From Icerya purchasi (lineage: Eukaryota; Arthropoda; Insecta; Hemiptera; Monophlebidae): DNA of 64,000 bases. Positions 34,166 through 47,197 of this stretch are shown here, in pieces. Within the stretch, counting starts at the first letter, position 1. Each line of letters opens with the position of its first letter. The position numbers and the translations under genes are program-made. Below the pieces are notes generated by a model, which had not been told where the DNA came from, did not search any database, and saw only the letters and a program-made list of their open reading frames with translations. The stretch lies in assembly GCA_039619475.1 (NCBI GenBank), contig CM077116.1, positions 462,705,576-462,769,575 on the forward strand. The letters are read 5' to 3'.

Positions 34166-34702
34166 GCAGCAGTTCGATACGTTTATTTTAAATACAAACT
34201 CGGTTAGCCTAACTTGCGCTTTTTTCTTCAAGTGCCATATCCTCCGACAGTATTTCATGAGTTCGAGGAACAGTTTCTATTTCTCCCGCGATCTTTTGCC
34301 GCGTGAAAAAGTTCCTCAGGTTTCGTATCGGTTAAACTTGCAAGCTAACGGATAATTTGCGAAGAAGAAAGTGAAACTGGTAAAAAGAGTGATAATGTTC
34401 CCGCCGTTGTAAGAATTTCAGAAATTACGCTCAAGCACTCAATTAAAGGAAATGATTTGTGTTGATATAATTTAGCAAATTGTATGTGGAAGTTCCGTTT
34501 TCGTTTATGCTTTTCGTACATTTTGTTTTACATAGTTTAACGAATTGCGATTTTTCTAAAACGTCTTACGAATATGATAAGATCTTGAGCAAATTTCCTT
34601 TCGGCAAATTATCATTCGATTAATTTTATTTCTGTAAACCAAAAAAAAAAAAAAAAAAAAAAAGAAAAACTAATTTTAACTCTTATCCCCATCTTTTTCT
34701 AG

Positions 34703-34793
34703 CTTCGCTATGGAAATGAAAGCTGTGTTAATATTCCTTCCGAAGGGACAACGGAAAATAATTACAAATAAGAATAAAGTTTACGACAATGAG
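34703..34793 (+). CDS. Candidate host exon (91 bp)
   Basis: A pyrimidine-rich tract ends in TTTTTCTAG at 34,694-34,702 and the block ends at GAG/GTAAGA (34,793/34,794), both close to consensus splice sites. In one frame (one base, then codons) the 30 codons are fully open: 'FAMEMKAVLIFLPKGQRKII' followed by 'TNKNKVYDNE'. The other frame tested closes. The G-x-RK-I-x-N-x-x-Y pattern is faintly like the start of a FLYWCH zinc finger, but the W-C part is not next to it. I found no partner exon with certainty. Confidence 0.35.
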
Positions 34794-34799
34794 GTAAGA

Positions 34800-37700
34800 T
34801 TGTTTCGGTTTTTGATCGTGGAAACGGACATCATTTTATTTGGTCTAGTTGAGTACTTGACTTTTTGATAACGTAATGTCAAACGGAGAGAAAAATGTTC
34901 AGGTTAGTTGTTTGTTTCCGGACTAGTCGAGAACGATCATCGTTTTTGTACGTCTGAAAAGAGCTTTGCTAACGGTTCGGCTTTACCGAATTCACCTCTG
35001 TTCGAACAGATTGTTTTTGATAATTTTAGTTTATTCTAAATATACAATTTTCGTACTTTTTCTTTTCGGCAGGTAGTTAATTTTTGCGAGAAATTTAAAA
35101 ATGAAAGACGGATGCGATTAGTTTTTGCAAAAATAATTTTTAATTTTAACCGGATATCGAGTACACATTGTTTGAGGCGTATGCCACGCTTGAATTTATT
35201 TCGATTTCGTGTAAAGTAAAGTAAAGCAAGTCCGACATATCTTTAATAAGGTATATATTGTGGAGTTAAGCTTTCCATAATGGTACTTTAGGGTCCCTAA
35301 TACGGATTTAAGGAGAATACTGGGGCCAGTTCCTTTCTCTCGGCCACCTTTATCTGCCCCCGGTTTTTAATGTTAGCTTAAAAGTTAGCAAACGCGACGA
35401 TCTGGAAGACTTTATCGGTATTTTAAGAAATTGAATATTATCAATGATAAAATTACCACATCTGCCCGAATGGGTTTTTTCGTGGTTAAAAATCGGCTCC
35501 TCGAATAATTCGTCCGTTTTCCCGACTATTTTCCTGATTTAGACATCCCGCCGCTTTCTCCAAACAATCATTCCAGACTGTGGCCAGATATTTATGCTTC
35601 TTTATTTTCAAATCGTGATTCTCATTACCTCTTAGTAGTGCAGCCTACTCTCTATTCTTAATCCTCTTCCTTTCATCGTCATTCCACAATCGTTTCCTTA
35701 ATTAGAGAATTAATCGCCCGTTTCCCCTTTTCCCGTTTGCAATGTTCTCTGTTCTCTTCTCTATTGCCCTTTTCGTAATACTGATGTACTGATCCTCCGC
35801 TTATAGCTGATGCGGAACATGTTTTCTTCTCGCTGTCGAACGTTCCTCTTTTTATATGCCAGAATTTCGTCTCATTGGGCCCTTTTACTCCTTACAACTT
35901 TTTCTTCATCCTTTCCGTACCGTCTACTGCCATACTATTTCCTTGCTTCACCTGCCCTTCGTTTTCAGTTGTTTCTTAAAATTATAATTAGTTAGCTTCT
36001 CGAGTTGTTGTTGTTGTTGGTGAAAGCTAAAAAATAAAAAAAAAAAAAAAAAGACAAAAAACGCGTTTGATTTAAAATAAAATCGGATTGTAATTCAAAA
36101 ACAGAGGTTAAGATTTGATTATATTACTCAATTCGGCGATGATTTTAAATTATCAGTTGTCGATGTTTTTTTTTTGTAGACCGGTCCGATGTGAAAAGAA
36201 TAAATAAGAAGTGTTCGACAGTTGTTTAACGGCTGGTTTTTTTGCGCTCCCGATATTCTCTATATGTGTATTTGTTTTTTACATTTTCGTTGTATGGAAC
36301 ACTTTTCTTTAACATTTCAAAGGAATCGAATAACAATCGTTGGTCGATCATTTAATTAAAAGATAAAAGAAACGAAAGCACGTCGTTCGCATTACAACGA
36401 TACGGCTAACGGCGAATAAAGGAAATGTCGGCCTTTAAGCACGAAAACATCATCGGCAACGCACTAAATATGCATCATGAAACCTTCGGCGACTCGCAGT
36501 TGACTAGTTTTTATTTTTCGTACAGCGGCATATTGTGCGAGCTGCCAATTTTTGACACTTCCGAATGAAAGGAAGAATCGATCAGAACTTCGAGAGAATC
36601 TGTCGTCTTTTTCAGTTTGACGTGTTATTTTAATCGTACATCGATGGCAAATTAAATGGAAATTGAGAATTAATAATGTTTTCTTCAGTTCTCCTGTTAC
36701 TCGTCTTCTTTCCTCAACAAGCAGTGTCGCGTTCTAGTTCTCCCCCTAAAAAAAACAAAAAAAAAAAAAGTAAAAAATTGATCGCCTAAAACCGGGATCG
36801 TAACAAGTTAGAAAAAATTCGAGTTGTCTATTTTTATTTTCTAATCGTGTAAGAAATTTTTGACGTTGGTACGCATTGTCTAAATGGAACGCGTCGAGGT
36901 GTTGCATACTTAATTTCCATCGATAAACGTAAGAATTACTTTGCATTTCGTATTCGGCCTTTTTCCTTTATTATTTTATTATTATTGATGCTATTTGACA
37001 GCTCACCTTCGAAGGCTGTTCTGTTGCTATGACGATGATGTTCTTAGTTAACCACATATATACACATTTACTTTTAAGTATGCCAAACACTTAACGCTAA
37101 TGATACATCGATTGACATTAAATCTTTTTCCCTTTGTGTCTCATACACGGGCTGCAGTTATCTGAGGAATATCTCGTCGAGTGAAAGAATGAACCAGTCG
37201 TAAACTGAAATTGAATTCCTTCGTCACTCCGATTGAAACGCGATTATAGTCGAATTTTGTTTCCGGTGCGATCGCTAATGTGACATTCAAAGATAACAAT
37301 TGTAAAGGTAAGCGTTAATTTTTGTAATTCCCGGTCTCCGAATGCTAAATAACCTCATCTAAAACGATCAAAAACATAATTTACGTGAATTCGCATCTGG
37401 AAAGAAGTGAACCCGTTTCATACAGTGATGCTGTTGGTGGTACCTACCGATTTTTTCGTATTTTCTTTATTTCTACTGTTTTTATTATTATTATTATTAT
37501 TTTTTTTTTTTTATAAGAAAAAAAACCCGCTGCAGGGTAATTTCTTTTTCACATATCTCTTCTTTTTCTCTATTTTTATTATAATAGCAATTGTATGTAG
37601 TGTAAAAAAAAATCAGAATTTCTCTTTGTATGTCTCGAAACATCTCATTCCACTCTATATTTATGCTAAGCGGTATTTTATTTACTATGCGCTATAAATT

Positions 37701-38400
37701 AGAATATTTCAGCACGCTCGATAAAAAATTGTGAATAGCTTTGGTCAGATTATTATTAAAATATCGAATAAATATTTTGTAAAATTGGATTAACTTAAGA
37801 AGCGAGAAATTTCTGGTGACGAACTGTCAATTATTTGAAGTAGATATCAAAATAGGTGCATGACAAAAAAAAAAAAAAGCTAGCTTTTAATTATACGTTT
37901 ATAAATAATTTGTTTATTTGCGCTTTTTCTTTTTTCCCCCTTTTTTGCTTAATGCCATACTTCAAAAAATATTTACAACGCAGAAATCAACTGGCACTTC
38001 TTCCCAGATCATAGGAAATATTTTGCATAAATACTCTGCTAATTTTGTTCCATTTAATTTTAAGATTTGCGCCGGAATATTATTTTGCCATGTGTGCCTT
38101 TTTGTTTTGGAAATTTTATATTACATCGTCTATTTTCGTCAGTTTAGATTTTCTACTAATTCCGGTAAGAGCCTTGTGCAATTGTAGACGGAGAATAACG
38201 ATTTTATTTATCGAATGATTTATATGTAGCGGTTGGTGATAAAAAAAACCAAAAAAAAAACCGTTTCTTCCGTCCGACACGATGTTGCCAAACATATCTA
38301 GTCTCTGTAATTTTAGACGAGTGATCAATGTTATGCGCCTATGCGTGATTCACCTGAGGGCTTTCAGCCGACTGAGCTTGTTTCTTTCCCGCCTGTCAAC
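34800..38400. other. Non-coding region, possibly intronic
   Basis: Composition is somewhat less AT-rich than the palindrome. There are poly(A) tracts near 36,036 and 36,750 and a TTG repeat at 36,006-36,019. Another donor-like AAAG/GTAAGC is at about 37,307. The listed frames here (61-96 codons) are low-complexity or lack any motif. No gene is supported. Confidence 0.4.
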
Positions 38401-38413
38401 ATATCATCAAAGG

Positions 38414-40005
38414 CAGGGCCGGATCATAGTCAAATGCCACTGTGGGCTCAGTAATTTTTGCCGCCCTTAGAATAATTTATAAATTAAGTAATAAAAAATA
38501 CAATCGAGTAATTGAAGTTAGAAATGACATAAAAGTTAAAAAAGTTTTCAATTTAAAAATTTCATACATATTTAAAACATTCCTAAATTTTTTTATAATT
38601 CTATACATACATTATTTTTACATGTGTCAATTAAAGTTTACATTTTTTACGACGCAATTTTAAAGATGCAAATTCATTTATTACATTATTAAAGTTTAAA
38701 GTCTTTACTAACTGTTCTTTAATAAATAAGATAGATAAATCATTTAACTCTTTTTGTCAGATTTTTAATTCTTTTCATTGCAGAAAAGCAGCGTTTTGCT
38801 GAGCAGTTTGTTGAAAATAATGAAAGATAAATTCTCCAAACGCAATCTCTAAATTAGGAAATACATTTTGCAAATGTTTACTTCGTATTAAATTTGCCAT
38901 TTGAATAATAATATTTTCATCATTGTGATTATTTTCAGTTTTAGGGTTATTTGAAATGCAATTTTTTTTTACTATTTTCGTTTAAATTTTTGTTCTTCAA
39001 ATTAAATTTAACTAAACGAAGTTTATCACGTATGTATGAATGAAAATGAATACACATTTTGAAGCTAATGAATGTTCGAGATCTGTAGGGTAATTATTTA
39101 TGAGATTTTTTGCTGATTTGAAATTGTTGAGATTAAAGTTGAATTCTTATTTAAAAATATCACACCAAATTTTATGCATCCATTGATCGATAAGTGATAA
39201 ATTTTATTCAGCGCTAATCTTTCTTTGTGTTTTTCCCCATCCTGTTATCACGTTATTGTTATTGTGTTTTTTGTAGTGTTGCTGGAGTTGGGTTTTTCAG
39301 TTGGATCGAGTTTTTACTTTTGTTTGTTAAATGATCACAAAAATTAAATAAAGTGTACGTTTATTCATAATATATTAGTTTCGCCGTTAGCGTGTTTATT
39401 CATGATTCAGTATTCCGAATGGTTTCAACAGGTAATGGGCCCAGTACGCTTCCACTGTGCCACTCTGCTTTGAGCACCTTTCATCATTTGGTACGGCAAG
39501 AAATAATATAAATAATTCTTCGAGAAATCTTCTTAACTTTTGTCGTATCAATGAGATACCGCTAGTACATTTGTGAATTTTCAGTTTTTCTTCCAGTCTT
39601 GTTTGATCTCTTATCATGCCGACCAGCCATTGTGTACAGTTCGAGAATTTCCTTTAACTGCTAATATAATCGTTTTGACTAATAATAATGCACGTCGCGG
39701 TTTACACTTCGTGAATTTTAAATTCGTTTCTCGATTCCCCTGCTTACATCTTATTTGTCTATAATCATTCGGGAATTTTATCTAAATCACAATATATTCC
39801 CATTTTAACTTTTCTGTATATTAATGCAAGTTAAAAAATTCTTTTTATCACATTCCTCTACTACCCTGTTATAGCTGAAACGCCATATTATGAAATAATA
39901 TTTTGGAAATTTTAAATATTTTTCAAAAGAAAAAAATTTTTAATCTCATGCAAATTTGCCGCCCTTTGAATTTTGCCGCTGTGGGCTATAGCCCATTTAA
40001 GTTCG
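38414..40005 (-). mobile_element. hAT-like non-autonomous remnant
   Basis: The left end CAGGGCCGGATCATAG is a typical hAT terminus. Both ends also carry GTGGGCT next to a TTTTGCCGCCCTT-like block, in the same general layout but not as a clean inverted repeat. On the - strand, decayed stretches such as 'MANLIRSKHLQNVFPNLEIA' (38,910-38,840) resemble the C-terminal part of a hAT transposase. No clear 8-bp duplication was found, so the right boundary is uncertain. Confidence 0.4.
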
Positions 40006-40159
40006 TGATGTAAATCCAAGACTGATTAAGGGCACGTCAAAGTGAAACGGTTGAGGTCGAAGTTGTGTGATTAAGCAGAAGGACAGATGTGTAAGTTCAT
40101 GTATTAAATTTATGTATTGTATTTGTCTGTAATGTTTATAAATAAGAAATGTTGAAAGT

Positions 40160-41326
40160 ACTATTATATCATTACAAAATAATGTAGATAATTTTGTATC
40201 TCGGAGTGTTGCCAATAACTTACCGGTGAATACATCTAAATGTAAATTTATCTCGTTTACTCGCAAAATTCACCCTATTTTTCTCTTATACCATATAGAG
40301 GGCTCTCTTTTGAAAAAGAGGACAGGTGTAACGGATCTTGGCGTTTTTTTTTAGATGAAAAATTTACATTTAAATTTCATATAATGAACACAATTGGTTA
40401 GGCGAGGAAAATGCTAGGGTTAATGTTACGAAGCAGTGTGAATTTCGGATGCATTGAAACATATTTATTCTTATACCCTGCTTCGGTTCGTTTTCATTTG
40501 GTATTTGGCTCGTTGATTTAGAATCCTACATCTGTTGACTTGGCAGATAGAATCGAAAGAGTGCAGATGAGGTTTATAAAATACTTACCCGAATAGATTT
40601 GGTAAATTAGTGGTGGGCGTATCGAATACGGAAAAACACTTAGACAATTAAACATGAATAGTCTAGAGGGGAGGAGAAAGGAAAGAGCGCTTCGCTTTTT
40701 GCATAATCTGTTGCATGGTAAAATAAATTGTCCCAATCTCCTAAGGACAATATTGATTAAAGTACCTATTTCAGGGTTTCGACCATTGGCAGTACAGTTT
40801 GCAAGGACTCAACAGTATGCATGATCTCCTCTACATTCCTTATTTATACTATACAACAAACTAGAGAAGGAACATCGTGAACTACACATATCTGATAGTT
40901 GTTCAGAAGAGTTTTTAAGAATTGTCAAGAGTTGAACGATGTAAGGCTGAGTTGTCTTATCCGCTTTCGTTGAGAATATCTGTATGTGTGTAGGTGATTG
41001 GATTTCATTTATGTGCTTGTTTATGTTTGTGTGTATGTGTTTGTGCGTGAGCATGCGAGAGTGTGTGGATATATTTTAGTGCTGATCTGTATTTTTCATA
41101 TATGTATATATATATATGTATAGCTACATGTGTGCGTATGTGTGTGTTAACGAGTACTTTATATCAATTATTTGCGCGCGTGCATGTTTAGTATATATTA
41201 TGTTCTTTTTAGGTATATATTGTCAACCGTACGATTTATTTTATTTATTTTTTTATCATATTATGCTGTGCAATAATTGGCGTAGGCTGTTGGACTGGCA
41301 AATTGTAAAATAAATAAATAAATATA
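40160..41326 (+). pseudogene. CR1/Jockey-like LINE, 3' end of the reverse transcriptase and 3' UTR
   Basis: The + strand reads 'SVANNLPVNTSKCKFISFTR' (40,206-40,258), 'LLYHIEGSLL' and 'GVTDLGVFF', which is the region after the catalytic box of a CR1/Jockey reverse transcriptase. Further blocks are 'DLADRIERVQMRFIKYLPE' (40,535-40,595), 'LNMNSLEGRRKERALRFLH' (40,645-40,700) and 'CSEEFLRIVKS' near 40,900. The 3' UTR has TG-rich sequence and the element ends in AAATAAATAAATAAATA near 41,309-41,325. The YxDD box and everything upstream are missing, a usual 5' truncation or interruption by the hAT-like remnant. Confidence 0.75.
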
Positions 41327-42190
41327 TATTGTGTAATATTTGAGTACTGTTAGCTGTATCTGGTTTGTTATTGCAGTTTTTGATAACTGGATTTTAAGTT
41401 GTTGCAGTCTATCTGTTCTTTTTACATCCGTTACTGCTCAACTATGTTGTTTACAGTTTTACCGAATGAAGGCTGTGGATAGCCAGACAAAAAAAGTAAA
41501 TATATTATCAACGTTAGTTTTCTATAGAAGTGTAAATTCGAATGAAGGTAATGATTTCGAAACTCATAAAGCTCGATTTACAAGCTTATCACTGACAAAA
41601 TTTGAACATTACTCCAGAAGCAATAGCCAGCTCTGTACAAAGTAGCAGTATGTTAGTTTGGACTATTCGTATTGTCACTTAAAAATAATCTAAAAGTTGT
41701 AAATAAATTTATTCTAAAAAAAACAAAAAAATACCAACTTCAAGATTTACTCTAAAAATTTAATAGGAATACATTAAAAAGTAAAAAATAATTGTATTTG
41801 ATGAAAGATTACTCAAATGAAATACACTTAAAGGTTGTATTATGATTAAACAACATTTTTTCTTATTAGAGTTGACACCAAAAATTGCAAAAATAATTAA
41901 AAACAATTTAATGAGCATTATAACGCAATCACAAACATTTCAACCGGAAATGCACATTGTATTGACTTCCAGACATTTTTGTGTATAATGCAGCACTTTG
42001 AAACAAATTATAAAAATGCTTAAATACAAAACATATTGTAAAATAGAATGTCAAGTGCTGTAATTATGGTTTTATATGTTTGAAACTAGACGGCAAAATT
42101 TATAATTTATTTTACTATACTTTTTGGTGTTATGTAATTTGTTTAAATTTAGTTACAAAAGTGTACATGTTTCATTATTTCCTTCTGTGT
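41327..42190. other. Spacer without a supported gene
   Basis: The 101-codon frame at 41,340-41,645 has no motif and no splice or promoter context. The rest is AT-rich. Confidence 0.4.
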
Positions 42191-42194
42191 TATT

Positions 42195-42245
42195 TTGTAT
42201 CATTTATATATATATATATTTTTTTTTCCTTCCATATATATATAT

Positions 42246-42302
<57 letters not shown>

Positions 42303-42332
42303 TTATATATTTATATATCTATATATATAAAT
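42195..42332. repeat. Compound (TA)n/(CT)n microsatellite
   Basis: Alternating TA, a T-run, then a (CT) block of about 11 units at 42,246-42,270, followed by (TA)n and TATTTATA repeats. Confidence 0.9.
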
Positions 42333-43140
42333 TACAATGCCCTATTAGAAAAAATGTCCCAATTTTATGTAACGTTTGTTATATTTTAATTTTTACCGAC
42401 TTCCAAAAAGAAGAAGGTTATACGTTTGTAGTGCATGTTTTTTTTATGTTTGTTCGCGCATAGCTCATATTTATACAGACGGATTTTACTGATTCCTTGT
42501 TCATTAGAAAAAGTATCATTCAACTTAGGTGTCATGTAAATAATGATGAAAATCGGTGAATATAAACTGAGTATTCGTCAAAAAACGTAAAAAAATGTGG
42601 CCCTTTGGATAATTTTTTTTTCTTATTATTTTTTATTAGTATAACAGAAGCGGTGATTAACTTAAAGAGTTATTAAACGTTTCAAACTTTTCTACATCTG
42701 CCGTTTTCGAACCAAAAGGTGTATTACATATAAATGGGGCGAATTCTTCGCTTTTGCACAATTCGTCGTTTGCTTTCGGTGGCGGTTTTCGTTTTTGGAA
42801 ACGTAATGAATACACTTTCTATTACTGTGCAGGTTGATGAATAAAAAATCGCACCCTAGGGACAAGAAGTATGTAAAGACTATGTGGCTAATTTAATAAT
42901 ACCATGGAAACGTAAAAAAAGTATTATTTATATGTGTTGTAGTATGTTAAGTTGTTTCGGTAGTTTAATCAAATTTATGGTATAAATTATTGGTTGTATT
43001 TATTTTTATTATATAAAATTGGGACATTTTTTCGTTATAACATCTAATGGGGGCCGGCCTAAGAATTATGTTGTTAATTTTGATAATTTTATACAAAGTA
43101 TAGAAGAGAAACAGAGAGAAAAGTAAGCAAGAGAGGTCAA
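42333..43140. mobile_element. Inverted-repeat element related to 58.84-60.07 kb (partial copy)
   Basis: Near the left is 'CCTATTAGAAAAAATGTCCC' followed by AATTTTATGTAAC, and near the right its inverse 'ATAAAATTGGGACATTTTTT' and 'GGGGGCCGGCCTAAGAATTA'. Inside is the dispersed ACCGACTTCC repeat (42,388-42,670). The right flank 'TTTTATACAAAGTATAGAAG' is shared with both ends of the larger element at 58,841-60,065, so this copy is truncated on its left at a TA microsatellite. Confidence 0.6.
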
Positions 43141-44075
43141 GGATTTATAACTCAAGAACGGTTGGACCGATTTTTATGATCTTTGATTTGTTGTATTTGT
43201 CTCCACCCCGAATAGCAGAATAAGAAATTTAAAACAAAATTTATGAAGAAAATTCATTTTTCTTTTTGTTGTTTTTGGCTCAAAACGGGGTTTCACACAA
43301 TTTTTTTAACCGTAATTGTTGGATGTTATGAAAGGGCTTCTGTGTTTTGTTTTATATTTTGAATTTCGCTTTTAAAGGGTTATTGGTGAGTTATGAATTT
43401 TTTAAGGGCGATTTTTCAGATTGTTCTAAATTCCATATTATATATTTGAGACGGTTTCTTGCCATCCAGGGTAATGGCTCTGCTTAAAGTTGTAAATTAT
43501 TATAGATGAAAGTTTAACTGTAATTTATGATCCAATTTGGGATAAGTCAAACCGTTTCCGAGCTATTGTATAATTGAATATTTTTGTCGTTTGTGAACCA
43601 TCTTATTAGGTTATACTGATTTTTGTTATTAATGAGAATAATGCCTTGCTGCCACACGTTATTAAAATACTTTTCGATGTAATTGAAATACTTTTCATTT
43701 TGATTTTTGTACATTTATGGAACTTAATTAATTTTGAATATGAATTTTATCTTAATAAAAAACTGAATATAATTCGGCTAATAAGTTAACACAACATTTA
43801 TTTTTTAAGGCGGTACGAAGTTCGCCGGGTTAGCTACTATGTACATATATACGAAATTGACTGGAAGATATGGAATGTTTATGTAATAGAGAACAAAATA
43901 TAAAAAAAAAAAAAAGTAGAATAGATCGCACGTGTTTTTTTGTTTGCCGTAAGACGAGTGCGTATATGATGTGCGTTACATGTGTACGTATTTAGGCGCG
44001 TGTGCGTTTAGGTGATAGAATGCAACGAGTAAAAAAGGTTACGTATTCTGTGCTTTTAGTGGGAGAAAAAAGAAA
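43141..44075. other. Spacer, probably repeat-derived
   Basis: No gene. The text around 43,140-43,400 ('ACTCAAGAACGGTTGGACCGATT', 'TCAAAACGGGGTTTCACACA') has the look of non-coding repeats often found next to the ACCGACTTCC family. Confidence 0.4.
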
Positions 44076-45470
44076 AACAGAACCGTTTTTTTTTTTCTTT
44101 TTTCTTTTAGGTGTCATGTACTATAACTTTGGTCAGAGGCACCGAGGCTCTTGTAATTAAATGAGCGAATAATGTTTGTTGTTTTCAGAAACTGGATAGT
44201 CTTTTTAAGTTCTTCTGGGTTATCGAACAGTGCTGTGTGTTTTGAAATATTGAGATTGGGATGGTATTTCCGGAGTGATATGTACTTTGTTGGTATGTGT
44301 TCGACTGTTAAAGGCTCTTGCTTACAACGGCAGCATATCGGTTTCGGCTTTTTTTTGAAGTATCTAATTATAAGTTAATGCAGTGTGTCCAATTCTAAAC
44401 CTAGGTAGTGCAACCTCATCGCGTCATGATGGGATGATTGTTCTCCACGGAGCCGTGTTTAACTTGACGTTTCGGAGTTTGTTGGTAGTAAGAGTGAGTT
44501 TCCAGCGTAGGTCCCATGCATCGTGAAATAGATTTTTAATGTTGCGTTTTTGGTTTTGTATTGGGAATTTCTGATACTCGGAACATCTTCATTGCTTCTT
44601 TTGCTGCAATGCCAGCTTCTTCTTTTTCCTTTATGTTAAAATGTGATGGAATCAGCATGTAATAGAGTTTCTTGCAGATGTTAGTTCGTTGACAGGTGAA
44701 TATCCAGGACTATTGGGTAGTTAACTTTCGTGTGGTCAAGATTAATGTTTTGAACGGCGCAAAGTGCGTCAGTGAAGATAACTATTTTCTGTAAGCATAG
44801 ATTTTTAGCTAAATTGATGGCCAGATTTATTGCTGTTAGTTCTGCTGATAGCATCGAAAATTCGACTAATAAAATGTATCTTACGGTGATACCTCGATGT
44901 ATAACGGAGCAGCTAGCACTTTCGATTTTTTTTGATGCATCGGTATAAAATTTTTCATATGAGATGAGTGAGGTCATTAGGCAATCGTAGGATCCTTATT
45001 TTGACAGTATGGTTTTGCTGTGCGATGCCATAGATGTATCGGTTTTTATGTTTGTTGTGTTGCCTAGTGGTATTATTATACGATGATTAATTTGTTCGGA
45101 GTAGTTGATGTCCAAAGTGCTGATGGTGTTAGCAATATGAGTTTGAAATAATCCCGTTGTGTGGAGGGAAGAGACGTGATGTTTTTGTTATTTTTACATA
45201 TATTTGGTGTATGTTTTCTGCTTTTGAGATACGTGTCAAGTTTCATCATTAAGTATTCCCTACGGAATTTTAACGACCACTCATTAGCTTCAATTAATGT
45301 ACTGATAGTTGGGCTGGTGCCGAAAACTCCTAATTACTAGTTGAATAGCTGAACGAATGAGATCTAGGCGGTATGCAGAATCGATGATTTTGCCGTCCTG
45401 TAAATTGGAGCATCATAATCTGAACAGGGACGTATCATTGATCGATCGATTTATTTATTCCTGCCGTAAA
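44076..45470 (-). pseudogene. I/R1-like LINE, 3' part (end of RT, RNase H, zinc knuckle)
   Basis: On the - strand 'GSSPTISTLIEANEWSLKFRRE' covers the end of the RT region (45,335-45,270). The RNase H frame 44,977-44,681 has 'YTDASKKIESASCSVI' (first D), 'SMLSAELTAINLAI' (E) and 'IVIFTDALCAVQNI' (second D). After frame breaks come 'LPRFRIGHTALTYKYFKKK' and 'PICCRCKQEPLTVEHI', the C-terminal RLRIGHT and CCHC region (44,400-44,300). The 3' end is marked by T-runs on + at 44,087-44,108. It differs in sequence from the LINE family at 6-10 kb and 46-50 kb. Stops between the blocks make it inactive. Confidence 0.8.
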
Positions 45471-46500
45471 TTATTGTTCCCGACGGTTGTATTTAACTGA
45501 TTTTAATTCTGAAAACATTATTGTCCTCGGGAAACTTTTCCTCAATATAAAACAAAAAAAGGGTCCCGGAAATTTTATGTCCTCCGCATATTCATATCAA
45601 TTTCAAACTTTCTTTATTAATTGTTTCAAAAAATATTTCATTTTTATTACATTATACATACTCAGTTAACAATAAAATTAAACAATATGATAATAATGCG
45701 TATAAATATAGCCACAACTTTAGTGATGTTGGATTTTCATTATTATCGTTGCTCAGGCTTTGCGAACTTTTGTAATAAATGAAAAAATTTAAATTACCAA
45801 ATTATAACTAAATTGTCATTGTACTTATTCGTTTTATTATTATGTTTATTCTCAGCCGAGTATATGATATAAAGCAATAAAACTGGAAATGTGTCTGAAA
45901 AAATGAACAAAGAAAATCAGAAACTAATCTGAATAGGCTAAGGACAGACAGCTTGGTTACGAAATTATATACATATCAGAACATTTTTTAGACTGCTGAA
46001 ACTCTTTACGTGTTTTAATTCTTGTGTAGCTTAATCCTACCGAAAGTGTATCATTATTAAAAGACAACATTAGTGTGTTCCTAAAGTAGTAATATATTTT
46101 TCAATTACTTAAGGCTGGGGATCAGCGAGTAATTCATGAAGAATTTTCTATAAAACGACATTTTTAGTTGGCGTATTATAAATTGATGTAACCGAATAAT
46201 CTTTTTTACTAATCCGCTTTTAGCAATCAAATCTTGCATATTGAAATTTTCCTACAATAACGTAAAATGCCGATCCTGAACCACGGTAACAAGCAGTTGC
46301 TGGAGCGGCATTATAGTCATCGCTTTTATTCACTCAATATATTCATTAGGTTTTTTTTTGAAATTGTTAATGAAGCTCCATGTTTCGCTAAAAGCTTATA
46401 TTTTTTTTTTCAACAATGTCAACACATTTTCGTCATGGCATTTAACAAGAAATATTAATAAATAATATTGCTAAAAATGTATGAAATTGAATTTCGTTCC
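45471..46500. other. Spacer without a supported gene
   Basis: AT-rich; the small frames at 45,487 and 46,267 show no motif. Confidence 0.4.
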
Positions 46501-46559
46501 GCCATTAAAAGACTGAACTTTCTGAAATCCTTATCACCAATCAAATGGGGAGGTGATCC

Positions 46560-47195
46560 TGGCGTTTTGTTCCTAATAAAATTCCCATTTCAGCCCTTAG
46601 ATCTCGTGGTCTTAGTTGTTTTTCATCCCATATAATTTCCAGTAATAATTTTTTCTTTAATTATTTTGATCTCTCAAAGTATATTTTATTTCTAATTCCT
46701 CCAGGTCTACGTCCCAGGCTGTTATTGAACAGGAATTCCACAGCAATATCAGTTCTCTCTTTCCTTCTCATGTACTCATCTTCACTGATGGCTCTAGGGG
46801 GCCTAATGGTATTGGAGCTTTCCTTATTCTTCTCGAGTTAATGTTTTCCGAATCCTTTCGTCTTCCGCTTTTCTGTTCTATTTTCACAAATAAATGAATG
46901 ACTATCCTACGTGCAATTATTTATATTTCTTCTAATCGTAAATTTTCCCACTATCTGATAATGTCCGACTTCATGAGTGCCCTTCAGGCTATCAGTTTAC
47001 CTCTTCCCTCTTCTTCTTCAGACTTCATCATTCTTCGTATACAATCTCTCACATTTACAATCTTTCCTTTCATCACTCTATCCGCGTTGATCTTCTGCCT
47101 GGTCATAGAGGCATCGAGGGTAACGAAATGGCGGATAGTTCAGGTTGCTGCCCGTTCCCGCTTTTATTTTAAAAATATCCCTAGTACTAATCTAT
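46560..47195 (+). pseudogene. LINE RNase H fragment (same family as 6.1-10.6 kb)
   Basis: On + the blocks are 'HVLIFTDGSRGPNGIGAFLI' (first D, 46,770-46,830), 'KFSHYLIMSDFMSALQAISL' (SD block, 46,938-47,000) and a decayed end 'GIEGNEMADSSG' near 47,115-47,150. The SD block and the text after it match 'LIILSDAQSVLQAIASPLPS' of the other copy. A foldback element interrupts at 47,198, and the C-terminal part appears 2.7 kb further on at 49,919. Confidence 0.75.
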
Positions 47196-47197
47196 TA

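Noticed and set aside
37407..37697. 96-codon frame rich in F and L
   Set aside because: A product of T-rich low-complexity sequence with no motif.
41340..41645. 101-codon frame
   Set aside because: No domain, start context, splice signal or composition change supports a gene.
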